Position numbers and translations under genes: made by a program. Below the pieces are notes generated by a model. It was not told the DNA's origin, made no database searches, and saw only the letters and a program-made list of their open reading frames with translations. From Dysidea avara (Eukaryota > Porifera > Demospongiae > Dictyoceratida > Dysideidae): 64,000 bases of DNA. The stretch lies in the NCBI RefSeq assembly GCF_963678975.1, contig NC_089275.1, positions 33,615,116 to 33,679,115 of the forward strand. The letters are read 5' to 3'. Positions 21,337 to 33,400 of this stretch are shown here, in pieces. The number at the start of each line of letters is the position of its first letter. Position 1 is the stretch's first letter.

Positions 21337-22690
21337 TACTGCACCATTAAAAGACTTGATTATTAGTCAGGTAGCACATGCTCATCCCCCAGATACTCGA
21401 TCCATCAAGGCTCAGGTTCACCAACACCGGCGTGAGGCTTCTAAGAAACGGGCTCTTGAGATCAGAAATGGTCTCTCTTCACAACTTCAAAGAGCTATTG
21501 ATCTGAATAGTGAACCTGGAGCCTCTTCTTGGCTTCTGGCTTTACCACTGCAAGACCAGGGTTACCATCTGACAAAGCAGGAGTTCTGGGATGCTCTTCA
21601 CCTGCGTTATGGATGGACTTTACTGAATACTCCTAGCCACTGTGTGTGTGGCTCGCCTTTCACTGCTGATCATGCAATGATCTGTCGACATGGTGGTTTG
21701 ACCTTTGTTCGCCACAATGACCTGTGTGATACAACTGCTGAATTACTTTCAAATGTTTGTACTAATGTTGCAATTGAGCCACCACTTCAATCCCTGAGTG
21801 GCGAAGAACTTACCCCTCGATCAGCTAACTGCCAAGATGATGCCAGGGCTGACATTCATGCACGCGGATTTTGGGGGCGGCGGCAAAGTGCCTTTTTTGA
21901 TGTAAGGGTTTTTCACCCAAACGTACAAAGCTACCGCAATGTTTCGATACCATCTGTGTATAGGCGTCATGAGATGCAGAAGAAGAGGGAGTATGGTGAC
22001 CGTGTCCGCAGAGATGGCAACCTCTTAACAATTTTAGGAGTGAGACCTCAAACACTACTGGCAATGTGGACCAGATTCAAGTGCAGCTCCAGGATTTTTG
22101 GTAGTGAAGACCAAAAAAAAAAAAAAGGTCGTCGCATGTTCTAAGTACAAAAATAAGCACAGGTCTGCCCAATTTTAAGCACAGGGCTAATTACGAAGTA
22201 GATCAGGCGTGAGAAATGCGTGAGAACTAAGCTGAAAGAGTGAGAAACAGAGGGTTAGGCGTGAGATTACTAGCCAAAGAGTGAGACTCACGCCTAATGC
22301 GTGAGAGTTGGCATGTCTGTGTCCGTGAGGTGGAGTTTGCATCTTTTACTCCATTGGTGTTTGCCACAACTGGGGGCATGGGGAAGGAAGCCATCACATT
22401 TTATCGCCGGCTTGCTGAGCTCCTTTCCAAACGTAGTGCTTTATCGTACAGTAGTACTTTGGCGTGGATTCGCTGTACCCTGTCTTTCTCCCTGTTGAGG
22501 TTAGCGACGATGTGCATCCGTGGAAGCCGCTCCATCTCGTTTAGATCACCAGATGCTTCCCCTGAAATGGGCCTAACAAATGGCCCTAGGGACTTTTAGA
22601 TGTCCCGCTTTTCAGTTCTTGTCCAGCACGTTTGCCTCTTGTGCTGGGGGTGGTAGGAAAGGGCATTACATCTAGCCCGGGAAAAAAAAG
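21337..22690 (+). mobile_element. 5'-truncated LINE with restriction-like-endonuclease-type C-terminus, copy 1
   Basis: The frame 21337-22008 carries GASSWLLALPL, a zinc-knuckle-like CVC-x7-HAMIC, GGLTFVRHNDL, then ARADI..FWG....AFFDVRVFHP, the order seen in the C-terminal part of R2/NeSL/HERO-type non-LTR elements (C-x-C-x7-H-x3-C, then an RPD..D-like nuclease). Coding sequence resumes after an inserted MITE as REVEFASFTPLVFATTGGMG to a stop near 22600. The 3' end is CATCTAGCCCGGGAAAAAAA. The reverse transcriptase domain is missing. The exact clade is inferred. Confidence 0.75.
22009..22319. mobile_element. MITE inserted in LINE copy 1
   Basis: The ends CAGAGATGGCAACCTCT and, inverted, CAGACATGCCAACTCTC form imperfect terminal repeats. 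TGTCCG is repeated at 22003-22008 and 22320-22325 (7 bp if the preceding G is counted), and removing the insert restores the LINE frame at VREVE. The right half is rich in GCGTGAGA repeats. Confidence 0.8.
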
Positions 22691-22699
22691 TCGAAACTA

Positions 22700-22785
22700 G
22701 ACTCGAGCAGTCGAGCTTATCGATTGGAGCTTATAAAGCTTATCGATTGGAGCTTATAAAGCTTATCGATTAGAGAATATGCCCT
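22700..22785. repeat. 24-bp tandem repeat, 3 copies
   Basis: The unit GCTTATCGATTGGAGCTTAT plus AAA occurs three times. Its core equals the arm motif of the MITEs at 9411 and 20894 (GCTTATCGATT...TTATAAGC), so it is probably an amplified remnant of that family. Confidence 0.75.
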
Positions 22786-22789
22786 CCAG

Positions 22790-23405
22790 GGTTTCTCGAT
22801 TGTGTGAAATCACTTTGGGGAAAGAACCTGCCACACTGTCACGTGACCATCCTTGTTGATTACCGTACTGTGCCGCACCCCACTCGCTTTTGATAGTATT
22901 TCGTACAAAGGTCACTCGGTCTGTACTAGTTGCACATGAAAACTACCACATGGTCTCGTTATCTGCTGAGATCCCGAGATGATTAGCTTGCTTTCACATG
23001 TCGCCGCCTTACTACAGATCGCTGTCATCAGCCAATCCACTACAAGTTGTCCTCCAAAAGGCAACCACATTGAATTAATCATTATACACCTGTATGTCAG
23101 AAAATTCATAGCAGTACACTTTCCTTGACGTACGTATAGCACCTGTAGCTACTGAACTGTACTATAACAATGACTGAATTGATTAGTATATGCAGTGATG
23201 CCAATATAAATGTATAAATGTATGTAATTAGTCTACTTGTACTTTTTTTACCTGTTGATCAGGTGTAACAGGCTGTTTAGCCTTATAAATTACCTGTAAT
23301 AAATAATAAATAAATAATAATAATAAATTGTGTTCACTATTAGCTACAGCCACAGGGTATATTGTATTAGACCTATGCAGCATGCAGAGTTAAAGCCACT
23401 CCAAT
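22790..23405. other. spacer between the two LINEs; one short retroposon tail
   Basis: Mostly unrecognised. At 23251-23335 a weak CAGGT-loop hairpin (CCTGTTGAT / GTAACAGG), then GCCTTATAAA and an (AATA)n tail, resembles the 3' ends at 40178 and 26351. Confidence 0.45.
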
Positions 23406-25625
23406 TTTTTTCCCGGGCTAGATGGACTGCCCTTGCCGCCACCCCCAGCACTAGCTGTTAAAGTGCTGGACCGCTGGAAAGACCAGCATTCACTCAGGGC
23501 CGCCGGAATCAAGACGACCCTCAGAACAGGCCAGATCGACATGAGATGGTATAGGATGCCGAGACGAAGACCGATGACCCCATAAACACATCACAGCAGT
23601 TCTTATCAAGGAAAAGCACAACCTACATCACAACCAAAACAATTTACTGTAATTGATATTCCATTTTTCCGCTAACAAGGAAGAAAGTTTCCTAAAGACA
23701 GTAGTGGCACTGAGAAGGTCCCATGCCACCAGTAGCTGCAAACACCAATGGTGAAAAGCATGTTCTCTCAACTTCACAGATGCGTTCATCGTAAGCCCGA
23801 CGCTTCTCCTGTTCATGAACCAAGTAGCATCTGGACAATGGGGAACGAATATAGGAGCACGCAAAAGGGTTAAACACCCTAACATCAAAAAATGCACGCT
23901 GCCTATTTCGACCCCAAAAGTCCCTAGCAACAACATCTAGTCGAGCACCATCTTCTCCATTAGCAGTAGCATAATGTAGAGGTTCCTCAGCTAGTGGCTG
24001 GAGAGCAGGCTCAACACAAACATCATTGCACACCTCACTCAGTAACTTTGCTATTAAGTCTCGAATATCATTGTGGCAAATAGATGGAAAACCACCACAC
24101 GGACAGCTAAAGGCATGCTCCACACTAAAGGATTTACCACAAACACAAGTCTGAGGCAAGTTAACAGGCTGCCATCCAAATTGTAAACACAGAGCATCAC
24201 AAAACTCCCCTTTGCTCAAAGCAAACCCATGCCCAGGAATGGGGAGTGTGGTTAGCCAACTTGACGCACCACGCTCAGAAGCAGCATCAAAAACATGTTT
24301 CAAATATAGAGACAAACGATCAGAAAGCAAATCCACCTGAGCAGACAAATCATTGCGATGAGAGACCCTCAGTTCACGCTTGCACTGGTACATCTGCTGA
24401 TAGACATCAAGACTACAAGAAGAACATTGTCTTAATAAATGGTCAATTAGAGGGGCTGCAACACGATTAGAAGAAAGAGACGATAAAAAGTGAACAGTTG
24501 GAATGATGACACCAAGCTCACCATGGCGAGCAGGCAATGAAAGTAGCTTCCATTCAACAGGGCCAAATGCTGATTGACCAGTCACAGCTGGAAGAAAGCA
24601 GAGGCTCAAAACATCATCAAGTGAAAGGAAGAGCTCAGAGGACATAGGCACTGTTCGAGCAATATACGACCAACGATGCAGAAATACATGCATGAAGGCC
24701 ATATATGCTGCCTGAGGCTGGGTGATAGCAATCTCAGAAAGTTTCTCAATTTCACCCACCCATGAAGAAACCCTGTTCTGAACATAGCTATTCAGAAACT
24801 CAACAGTGCCCAAAGCAGAACCAACATGACTCTTGCCAACATCAGTAATAACCACACCTGTTCCACGAAACAAAGTTCTGGCCCTACGAAGATGTTGTGG
24901 TTTCACAATAAGGCATGTCTTGACTGCATTAGGAAAGTAGCCAAAATCAGGTCCCAGACTAATTAAATGATCCCGCCAAGAGCGGAGACACTGCAGCGAG
25001 CCGCCTGCAGATGCATTGTCAGCATACCACATCTATGAGACCTCAATATCAGCAAGTTGCTGGATAAGAGGCACAATACCAAGGGCATACATTGGCATCG
25101 CCAAAGGATCTTGTTCCTTGAGAAAGTATGTAGTCACCATCAATATAAAGTTTGGAGTCCTCTCGATAGGTATTTATCAAAATTTTAGCAAAGGATGGAC
25201 AGAGAACAGAGATGTTTCTAAGAGTAGCCGGACAATTCAAACAATTGAAAGCATTAGTAGCATCCACTTGAAGAACAGCTTCAGCATCGGGAGTCAAAAA
25301 CTACCCTCATGGCATGGATGGCAGCTTCACAACCAGCAGGTTGGCCTGCACACAATTGCAAGGACCAGCCACCTACAATACATCATTTCGAATAATGCCT
25401 TAGAAAGTAATCGCCGACAGGCCTCACCAATTCCAATAGGCCTCACACCTGGATGTTTGTCCAAAGCAATAAGACAGCAAGCAGTAAATGCAGAAAGGCA
25501 GCAAGGGTCAACAAGTGCTGTAGCCAACCTCCTAGCAACAGCAGAGAGAGCAGCACAAAGTGTATCAGAGGCCACTCCAAATAAATTTTCTGTTTTCCAT
25601 CCACCGCCTGCATCTGGTTAACGTC
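23405..25625 (-). mobile_element. LINE with reverse transcriptase and restriction-like-endonuclease-type C-terminus, copy 2
   Basis: Minus strand. From 25620: LDKHPGVRPIGIGEACRRLL and VLQVDATNAFNCLN (reverse transcriptase fingers and palm), IDGDYILSQ, then from 25032 WYADN (the YADD box, here altered), GPDFGYFPNAVKT, GKSHVGSALGT, AITQPQAAYMAF. The C-terminal part has GASSWLTTLPIPGHGF, CVCGKSFSVEHAFSC, ARLDV..DFWG....AFFDVRVFNP. The 3' end shares TGCTGGGGGTGG and ATCTAGCCCGGGAAAAAAA with copy 1. It is 5'-truncated near 25625, and the reverse transcriptase part is broken into more than one frame. Confidence 0.8.
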
Positions 25626-26180
25626 AGCTCTAAATATTCCATTATTCCGTATTCTTTCATTATTTTCCGGTTATTCTTGCATACTGTACAGGCTCATTGT
25701 GCAACTGTGCCAGCTCACGTGTCAGCAGTGCTATCAAGTCGGCACAAATCCACGTTTGTGCTATTTTTGCAACTTAAAAAGAAGTTCAAGCCTAAGCATG
25801 CTTTATGCAGCTTTTTATGGTTGTACCAAGCAAATAATGGCTTGTAAAGTGTTAAAAAGCTGCTAATCTTATAATGGAATAATGGAAATGGACCACTCGC
25901 CCGCATGCAAATATGCCTAAGTCCAAGAGAATATATTTGGAGTGGCCTAAGCATGCACTGCAAATAAAAACACTGCCACACCCTTACAAATTTTCTTAAT
26001 GTTCATGTACATAGCTATAGAGATTTACTGATTCAACAGTTTTGAGCTATTTCAATCCGATCTAATATATTTAGACTATTACCGATACCGATGATGTATC
26101 AAGTATTTGTTACAGGTAGCTCATACAATTTTACTATCTCAAACTTATTATATATGGTGCAGTTATGTTATACTCCATTT
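25626..26180. other. intergenic, nothing recognised
   Basis: AT-rich; no coding or repeat structure could be identified by eye. Confidence 0.4.
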
Positions 26181-26184
26181 GGTT

Positions 26185-26425
26185 CTACTTGGGGTACTTA
26201 GAGATCCTGACCACCTGGTAGACTGCTGTAAGCGTTCGAGCGTAAATCGGATAGCTGCAGGTTCAAGGCTGCCCAGGTCCAGTCATGGATTTTTTCTCCT
26301 TTCTGCAACTTTTCAAAAACACCTTATGTAGCTAAAGTCTTTGAGCAGGCTGTAGGACCAGGTGTCCTACAGACCTTCAGCACTTGTGCTGTAAAGCATT
26401 AATAAAAAATAAATAAATAAATAAG
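26185..26425 (+). mobile_element. tRNA-derived SINE with CAGGT-loop hairpin tail
   Basis: The head (about 26200-26285) has an A-box-like CCTGGTAGACTGC and a B box GGTTCAAGGCTG. The tail has a perfect hairpin TGTAGGAC-CAGGT-GTCCTACA (26351-26371), then GACCTTCAGCA, a second small hairpin, and an (AATAA)n end. The 3' half is probably shared with a LINE, as in other tRNA SINEs. Confidence 0.75.
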
Positions 26426-26429
26426 CTGC

Positions 26430-27497
26430 ATAATGACCAAAGTATTGTTACTAGAGCCATGTATCAGTGCCAATGGTGGTGTGGCCTCAATCATACAGCA
26501 TAGACTATAAGGCATCCACAAATATCATTGATGTAATCTCCTGCAAGACTTGCCTGCCAGTGGAATACTGACTTGTCAGCTGATGTGTTAGTGATGTAGT
26601 GCAGTATTCAAGTGTTTCATTTCATTTAGTGCAGCACTATTCATTGTTTCTTAGAAGGTTGGGTAAGTTCGAGGGTATGTTTCAAGCAAACTTGTACATA
26701 ATCATATGGCTTCTTGTACCATGACCTACAGAAAAGATTGCCTATGGAGAAGAGAAATGATAGAGTAAGTCCAGTATGCTTGAATACATGGAGTTATCAG
26801 AAAGATCAAATCGAATTACTGTTTAAAAATCAGTTGTGCCAATTTTGCTTCAATCGTCCAACTCAGCTGCCAATCTGATACTGGATTGGTAGATCAGTAG
26901 ATCAGTACACCTCTATAGTTTATATAATCATTAAGTATCTAAATCACAAGGGCATACACATGAGACAAAGTTTGGATGGTCCATGTATAATGATAGCCCA
27001 TGCCAGAAGATCAACCACTGGAACCATTTTGGTTCATGGTATTATGAACATTTCAGTTTTTTCTAAAGTACATTTATTGGTTCAATTTGCTTACTAGTGG
27101 ACCTATAATTCTGCCAAATTAACTTCTAAGGCTTCTTTTGTGGTTGGGGGAGCTTTCTAAGATGATGTTTAGGTTTGGAAAAAACATAGTCGATCACTAT
27201 TATGAACCATGGTAGTTGCTAGTAGTAAGACACCACTAAAATACGTATATATGACCTGTTTGGTGCTCATCACTTTCTCAGGAAATCATTTGAATGCATG
27301 CAGAGTTTTGTTGCATATAAACAACTCTAATTGGTATCATTTGTACACAAGATACACATTGTCCTTACCAGAAGATAATCAACTATTATTATTTCCCACA
27401 TAATGTCCCACTGTATAGTAAAGTAATATTGACAATTATAATGACAGTTTTGTTATCTTATAATTTATTCTTTTTTTAATTTGCTTTTATCCATTAG
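26430..27497. other. region upstream of the receptor kinase; signal-peptide exon not identified
   Basis: The first recognised receptor exon starts inside the first ligand-binding domain, so the exon with the start codon and signal peptide should lie here or further upstream. A frame at 27209-27403 with a hydrophobic stretch (MTCLVLITFSG) is possible, but its splice link was not established. Confidence 0.35.
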
Positions 27498-30400
27498 AAT
27501 TTTGTGATGGTCTCCGTGGACTAGAAACTGCAGCTGTTATTGGACAATCAAAAGAACAATTCTTAGAAGCTTTGAGTACTGTGTATTGTGGGTGTAGGAT
27601 GGTTGATGGAAGTGTTAACATTTTAAACAGACAACTGAATGAGACTTATAGTTCTACAGATTTTGAATTTCTATCTAGTGTGGAGGAAATTGGTGACACA
27701 TTAAAAATTCAGAACATCAATGTAACTGATAATATAACACTACCAAATTTACGACTGATTAGAGGACGTAACTTGGCAATATTTTTTGCCTTTCATCCTA
27801 TTGGAAATCCAGCATTGTTAATTGGCAATGTAACAGCACCAGTGTACCTACCAAAACTGACAGAGATCACATTAGGAGATGTGTACATTGTGACTGTTAG
27901 CTCTTGTAATCACAGAGGTGTCCTGTGGGAGGATATTCTTACTGACCCTAACAGTCAATATCAAGACATAGGAAATGATCATTGTCCTAGTAAGTCGAGC
28001 TTGTACATAACAGTGTATGGTGTAATGATATTTTCATTTAGGCAGTACAGACATTATTGCTAGTAACTGTTCATACTGTGAGTACCAATATTGTTGGAGC
28101 TCAGGATTGTGTCAAACTTGTAAGAAGCTCATATCTTTGATATTGTAATTATCCTGTTCTATAGTAACAAAGAATTTTGGCAATTGCTTTGAAGACTGTT
28201 CAACTAGGAGGTGTTACCTGAACATTGCAGGGAGTCCTCAGTGTTGTAGTAGAGAATGTGCAGCTGGTTGTGTGGGACCTAATGATAACCAGTGTACTGT
28301 AAGTAGTGTTGCACAATAGCTCAAAGTTAGTACATACGTAATTCTTACAGGCATGCAAGAATTTCAACAACAATGGTTCTTGTGTTACTGAGTGTCCTCC
28401 AAGAGAAATATACAATTCTGAAACTACGCGAGTTGAGATTAATGATAATTTTCAATTTCATTCTGTTTCACTCTGTGTAAAGACGTGTCCTAGTATGAAA
28501 TGAGAGTGTGATTTGATATAACAGTAATAACAAGAGTTAATAATAGTAGGGAGGGAGAGTGTCTAACACTCAATAGGCCTGTATAAAATGAGCGCGTAGA
28601 GCACCCCGCTTATTATCGTATACCTTTGTAATTTCCTATAGTGTTGATGACCGCAATAAACACGTTATGTCACATTTTGTATGGCCTTGCAAAATCGATA
28701 GTTGGTGAGAAAGCAGTGATGCGAAGGTGGCTAATCCAGTGAGTGATGGGAGAACCAGAGAGAAATCGTTCATAACTTTCATCTGGCGCTTTTTCTTAGG
28801 TTGGGATTCTCCAGGCTGTGTTTCATCGGCGCCGCTTCTTTTCCTTGCCATTGCTTTCGTTTGACACTTCTTGGTTACTTCCGGCTCATCACTCCTTGAC
28901 TGACGCCTCTTCTTGGGCGTTACCTCGGGACATGGCTGAACGGTAGATTCGTGATGCAATTCTACCTGTGCTTCCGAGCGTGCTTCATCTCCGCTTTTCC
29001 TCATTGATCTTCTCTGACGCTTCTTCTTGCTAGGCTGAACTGTTTCTGCTTCAATTTCGGCCAGTACCGAGGGCTGTTCATCACAAATCGACATGTTTGA
29101 TTGCACACGCTACCTCGCACGTTGCTCACGAGACTGATTCGTGAACAGCTAGTAGTATCGATAACTTCCTTCTGCGGCGTGCCTCATTTCACATCTCCCT
29201 TCATGCAATCAACATGTCTGGCCAAGAAGCCAGATTGTCTTACGCGCTCATTTTATACAGGCCTATTGAGCGTTAGACACTCTCCCTCCCTACACTGTTA
29301 AAACAGAGGTGTTCAGTTACACCCTGACAAAGGTGTTTATGGAACACCTACACCTTTAAAAGTGTACATATACACCCAGGAGTGTTATATTACGCCTATA
29401 ATGTTATTGGATTGTAATAGGTGTAGTGAAGCACCTTTGGGGTGTATTAAAGGTGTTATTGTACACTCTATACTGATACATTTGAAATGAATTTCTTTTT
29501 ATGTAGGAATGAGTCTACACACCATACAGTGATGCTATAGGATTATAAGCTCATGCAGTGTTGCTGATTTAGTTAAGTGCAACAGTGAAGCCCAAACAAT
29601 GTTACACTGAGCTCAGCATGCAGACGAACAGATCAGCAATACTATATCCACACTCAATCCATCAACGTACTGTAGCTTGCTAGATTGTACATGTCAATAA
29701 CTGCTTTTACAAGTACTAATAGTGTTTGTACATTCTGTATATTTGATTTTAGTGTGCATGCATTAATAATAATTCAATTCCGTACAATTATAGACATCTA
29801 AAATATAAATAGTACACCGTGCAAAAGGCAGAGGTCACAGATATGAGCATGAATGTACGTGCAGTCGATAAAGTAAATAATTCTGTGTGCCGTACTAATT
29901 TGTCAGCCATACGATTGCAATCCATACGATTGCAATCCATTATATAAGCATGGTAATGTCAGTGTTGATACAAGGCTACACATTAAATGCTACTTCATAA
30001 TCAGATTTTCAATCACTCCAGTCGTCAGCTGGGCATGTAATAATATCATTAATAGACTCCATATCATGTTCAAAATGGAAGGCAATTTTCCTTTGTGATG
30101 CTGGCGGGTAGCCTTGTGGTCATCATCATACACTGTGACGTGATTCAAAATGCCAGTTTGTGAGTTCAATTTATACATCAAGCTCAGCTATCGAGATTTT
30201 TCATACACTTGATTCGACCTTTAAAATTGCAAGCCTAATGGATGTCAACACATGTTCACTAATGAAAGTTGTTTGTGACAAGGCCAATGGACAATTCAAG
30301 CGGATACTGAGCTACACTCCCTGCAGTCCTAGGCCCGTGTGTTGGCACGCATACCTTCCAGAACGTCAAAATATACCAAGAAATAAGTGATGACTTGACG

Positions 30401-33400
30401 ATCCAATTGTTTTCCATTGAATGCCCAGCTTTTGAACGGCAGTGCGCACTATATAGCGTGTACCAGGTGCGAGACCAGGTGCACAATATCAGTAATATGG
30501 CCACCGAAAGAAGTAGTTGAGACGATAACGTGCGAGCAGCTTTCGATAGTAAAGAAATGTACCAAAATTTAACAGCATCGACGGCGGGAACGTGGAAGAC
30601 GATTTGTACCCGGCTGTCAGTGCTTGGGCGCCCAGAGTGGGAAAAGGTGAGTAATAGCCTGGCAACTTTGACGTGAATAATACATGATCTATAGCTGTGA
30701 AGAAAGAACTGGCGACGATTAGAAGTGTTCACTTCTGAACAGCGTAATGAGACTGGTATCTTCAGTAGAACTTTATACATTCTCGTGACAATGTTAGAGG
30801 CCATTTCCACTGGTTTGACAACTTGCAGGGCAGACAGGAGATAGCTCAGATGCCAAGAACATGCATCATTGCACATCCAAAGTCAGAGGCTTACAATGTG
30901 GTGTGCCAGAAGCTGGTTCAAAAGCGGCACCCAGCTAGATCCTGGATGACAATGGACAGTGGACTTGTGTCAGTATGTTGTTCAGTGTAAAACCTTGATA
31001 TACTGGTTTATTTTAGAAATTAAGAATTCAGAGGAGGGTGTAGCAAACAAATTGATCAAAGTATCAGTAATGAACCAACTAAAAAACTTGAGAATGGAGT
31101 CCAATGACAATGGATTGGAAATTTCTGATGGCTGAGTATGAGGACACTATTCAGTCCATGAAGGGTAACTATTAAAAGAGGGTAGCAAAGGAACTGTACA
31201 CTTCGAAGATAAGTGGATTTAACCCTACTGAACGCTTGGCTTTAATAGTGACTGAATGTCCACTTTTGTCAGAGGTCATTGATCAAAATTCCCCTCTTTG
31301 CACTCAAGTACTTGGGTAAGTACCATAATAGTTTGTTATAGTTTGAAAATTATGTTTTCTTTTGGTATATAGATACAAAACAAGTTTAAAGCAACTGTTC
31401 CAATTGACGACAATATAAAGGACTTCATTTTTATCAACTGGCCTATGTGGAGAACAAAATTGATGTCAACATTTTAGTGTAAGACCAGGCCATAATTTAA
31501 GAAACTATTGGGACTTCTTGGTGAATGTAGCTAATGATTTTTGTCCGCCCAGATGGTAAATAACAATTAAGAATACTGAATGTATGTAACAAGGTCTTAT
31601 TTTTCTCAGATGTTACTGATTGTGTACTTGGAAGCTGATTTGTCATCTGTTACATCCAAGATGGTTTGCAAGGATAGTGTTTTACTTAAGAATTTTGAGG
31701 TATGTTTACCTGTAGTGTACATTCACAAAGTTATGTTTGGTTGACATATAAAACCTCTAATAGTTTCACTGCATGAAGCGTTAATTACGTATTAGCATAT
31801 AAATTCACAACTCTAGATAGGCTGTAGTGCTTCTTGGTATCCAAAATCAATAATAGTCCAGTACTACTTACTGTACGGTGGGAGAAATTTTGGCTAATTT
31901 GGCAAAATGATTTTGATTCACCAAAAATGCAATATGACACAACTATTCGCCAATATATTATCCACCAAATTCCTTCTCGAGTAAAATCACCAAAATTTTG
32001 TATTGTGCGGTATACAGCCAAGACTATAGTTCCTTGAAATATGTACCTATTGTCATGCTTGTTATATGTTATATGTGACCGGATTTCACATAACAAGGCT
32101 TCCACACACACAAAATCAAACTTACGTTTTTACCAGAAATGGATTGCTGGCCTAATACACTATCACATTCCACACTGTACTTCCTTCAGGACTGGCAAGT
32201 CTGGTTTCTGTGGCAGCTTTCTTCCGACCCTGTCAAAGCCACGAGTGGGAGAATGGCGCCATTGAATGGCCATGGCTTTGTGATAATGGTGTGTAGTGAG
32301 CTGGGACTTCACAGAGACCTCACCAATAGTGTTCTCGGTCAATTTGGAGTGATTTGAGGGCCATGGAGAGCCCAAACTTGGCCTCTGGATTCCAATCGTC
32401 TTCTTACTCCATTTTATACCCGTATATTAAGACCACCATCCACCCCCACCCTCCCACCCTATTACTATCACCTGTGATATTATTACTCACTCGAGAAAAG
32501 CTGCCCAAAACAGGGCTAATTTTGGGTATCAGAAATGTATACACCCACTCAGTGATAGCTAGTAAATAGATGCATACTTGGTGCAAATTTTGTTTGCACA
32601 GCTGTAGGCACTGGGAAGTTATTACACAATGATTACTTAAAATCGCCATATCTCCTAACGAAGTTTTGTGCGTCGAAGCCGGGTTTTGTCAAATTCAGTC
32701 ACACATGAATACATTATAGCCCATATAAAGTGTAACTTACCAATTGACGCTTGAAAACAGGCCCACACTTTATTACCAACCCATGGAACACAAGGAGTAG
32801 CAAGAGGCAGCCAAACAAGCTAACTGTAGTATTGTTAGATCACGTGATCTCACGTGATGCCTCTCTTAATATTAAATGTGACCGGATTTCACATAACAAG
32901 GCTTCCACACACACAAAATCAAACTTACGTTTTTACCAGAAATGGATTGCTGGCCTAATACACTATCACATTCCACACTGTACTTCCTTCAGGACTGGCA
33001 AGTCTGGTTTCTGTGGCAGCTTTCTTCCGACCCTGTCAAAGCCACGAGTGGGAGATTGGCGCCATTGAATGGCCATGGCTTTGTGATAATGGTGTGTAGT
33101 GAGCTGGGACTTCACAGAGACCTCACCAATAGTGTTCTCGGTCAATTTGGAGTGATTTGAGGGCCATGGAGAGCCCAAACTTGGCCTCTGGATTCCAATC
33201 GTCTTCTTACTCCATTTTATACCCGTATATTAAGACCACCATCCACCCCCACCCTCCCACCCTATTACTATCACCTGTGATATTATTACTCACTCGAGAA
33301 AAGCTGCCCAAAACAGGGCTAATTTTGGGTATCAGAAATGTATACACCCACTCAGTGATAGCTAGTAAATAGATGCATACTTGGTGCAAATTTTGTTTGC

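Noticed and set aside
22912-23142. 76-codon minus-strand frame between the LINEs
   Set aside because: No recognisable motif; the region lies in LINE and repeat surroundings and shows no splice signals.
27209-27403. Signal-peptide exon of the receptor kinase
   Set aside because: A hydrophobic stretch is present, but no donor joins it in phase to 27498, so it was not added to the gene.
30259-30876. 205-codon minus-strand frame inside the CACTA-like element
   Set aside because: No family resemblance and no splice context; weak coding traces in this region read on the other strand.
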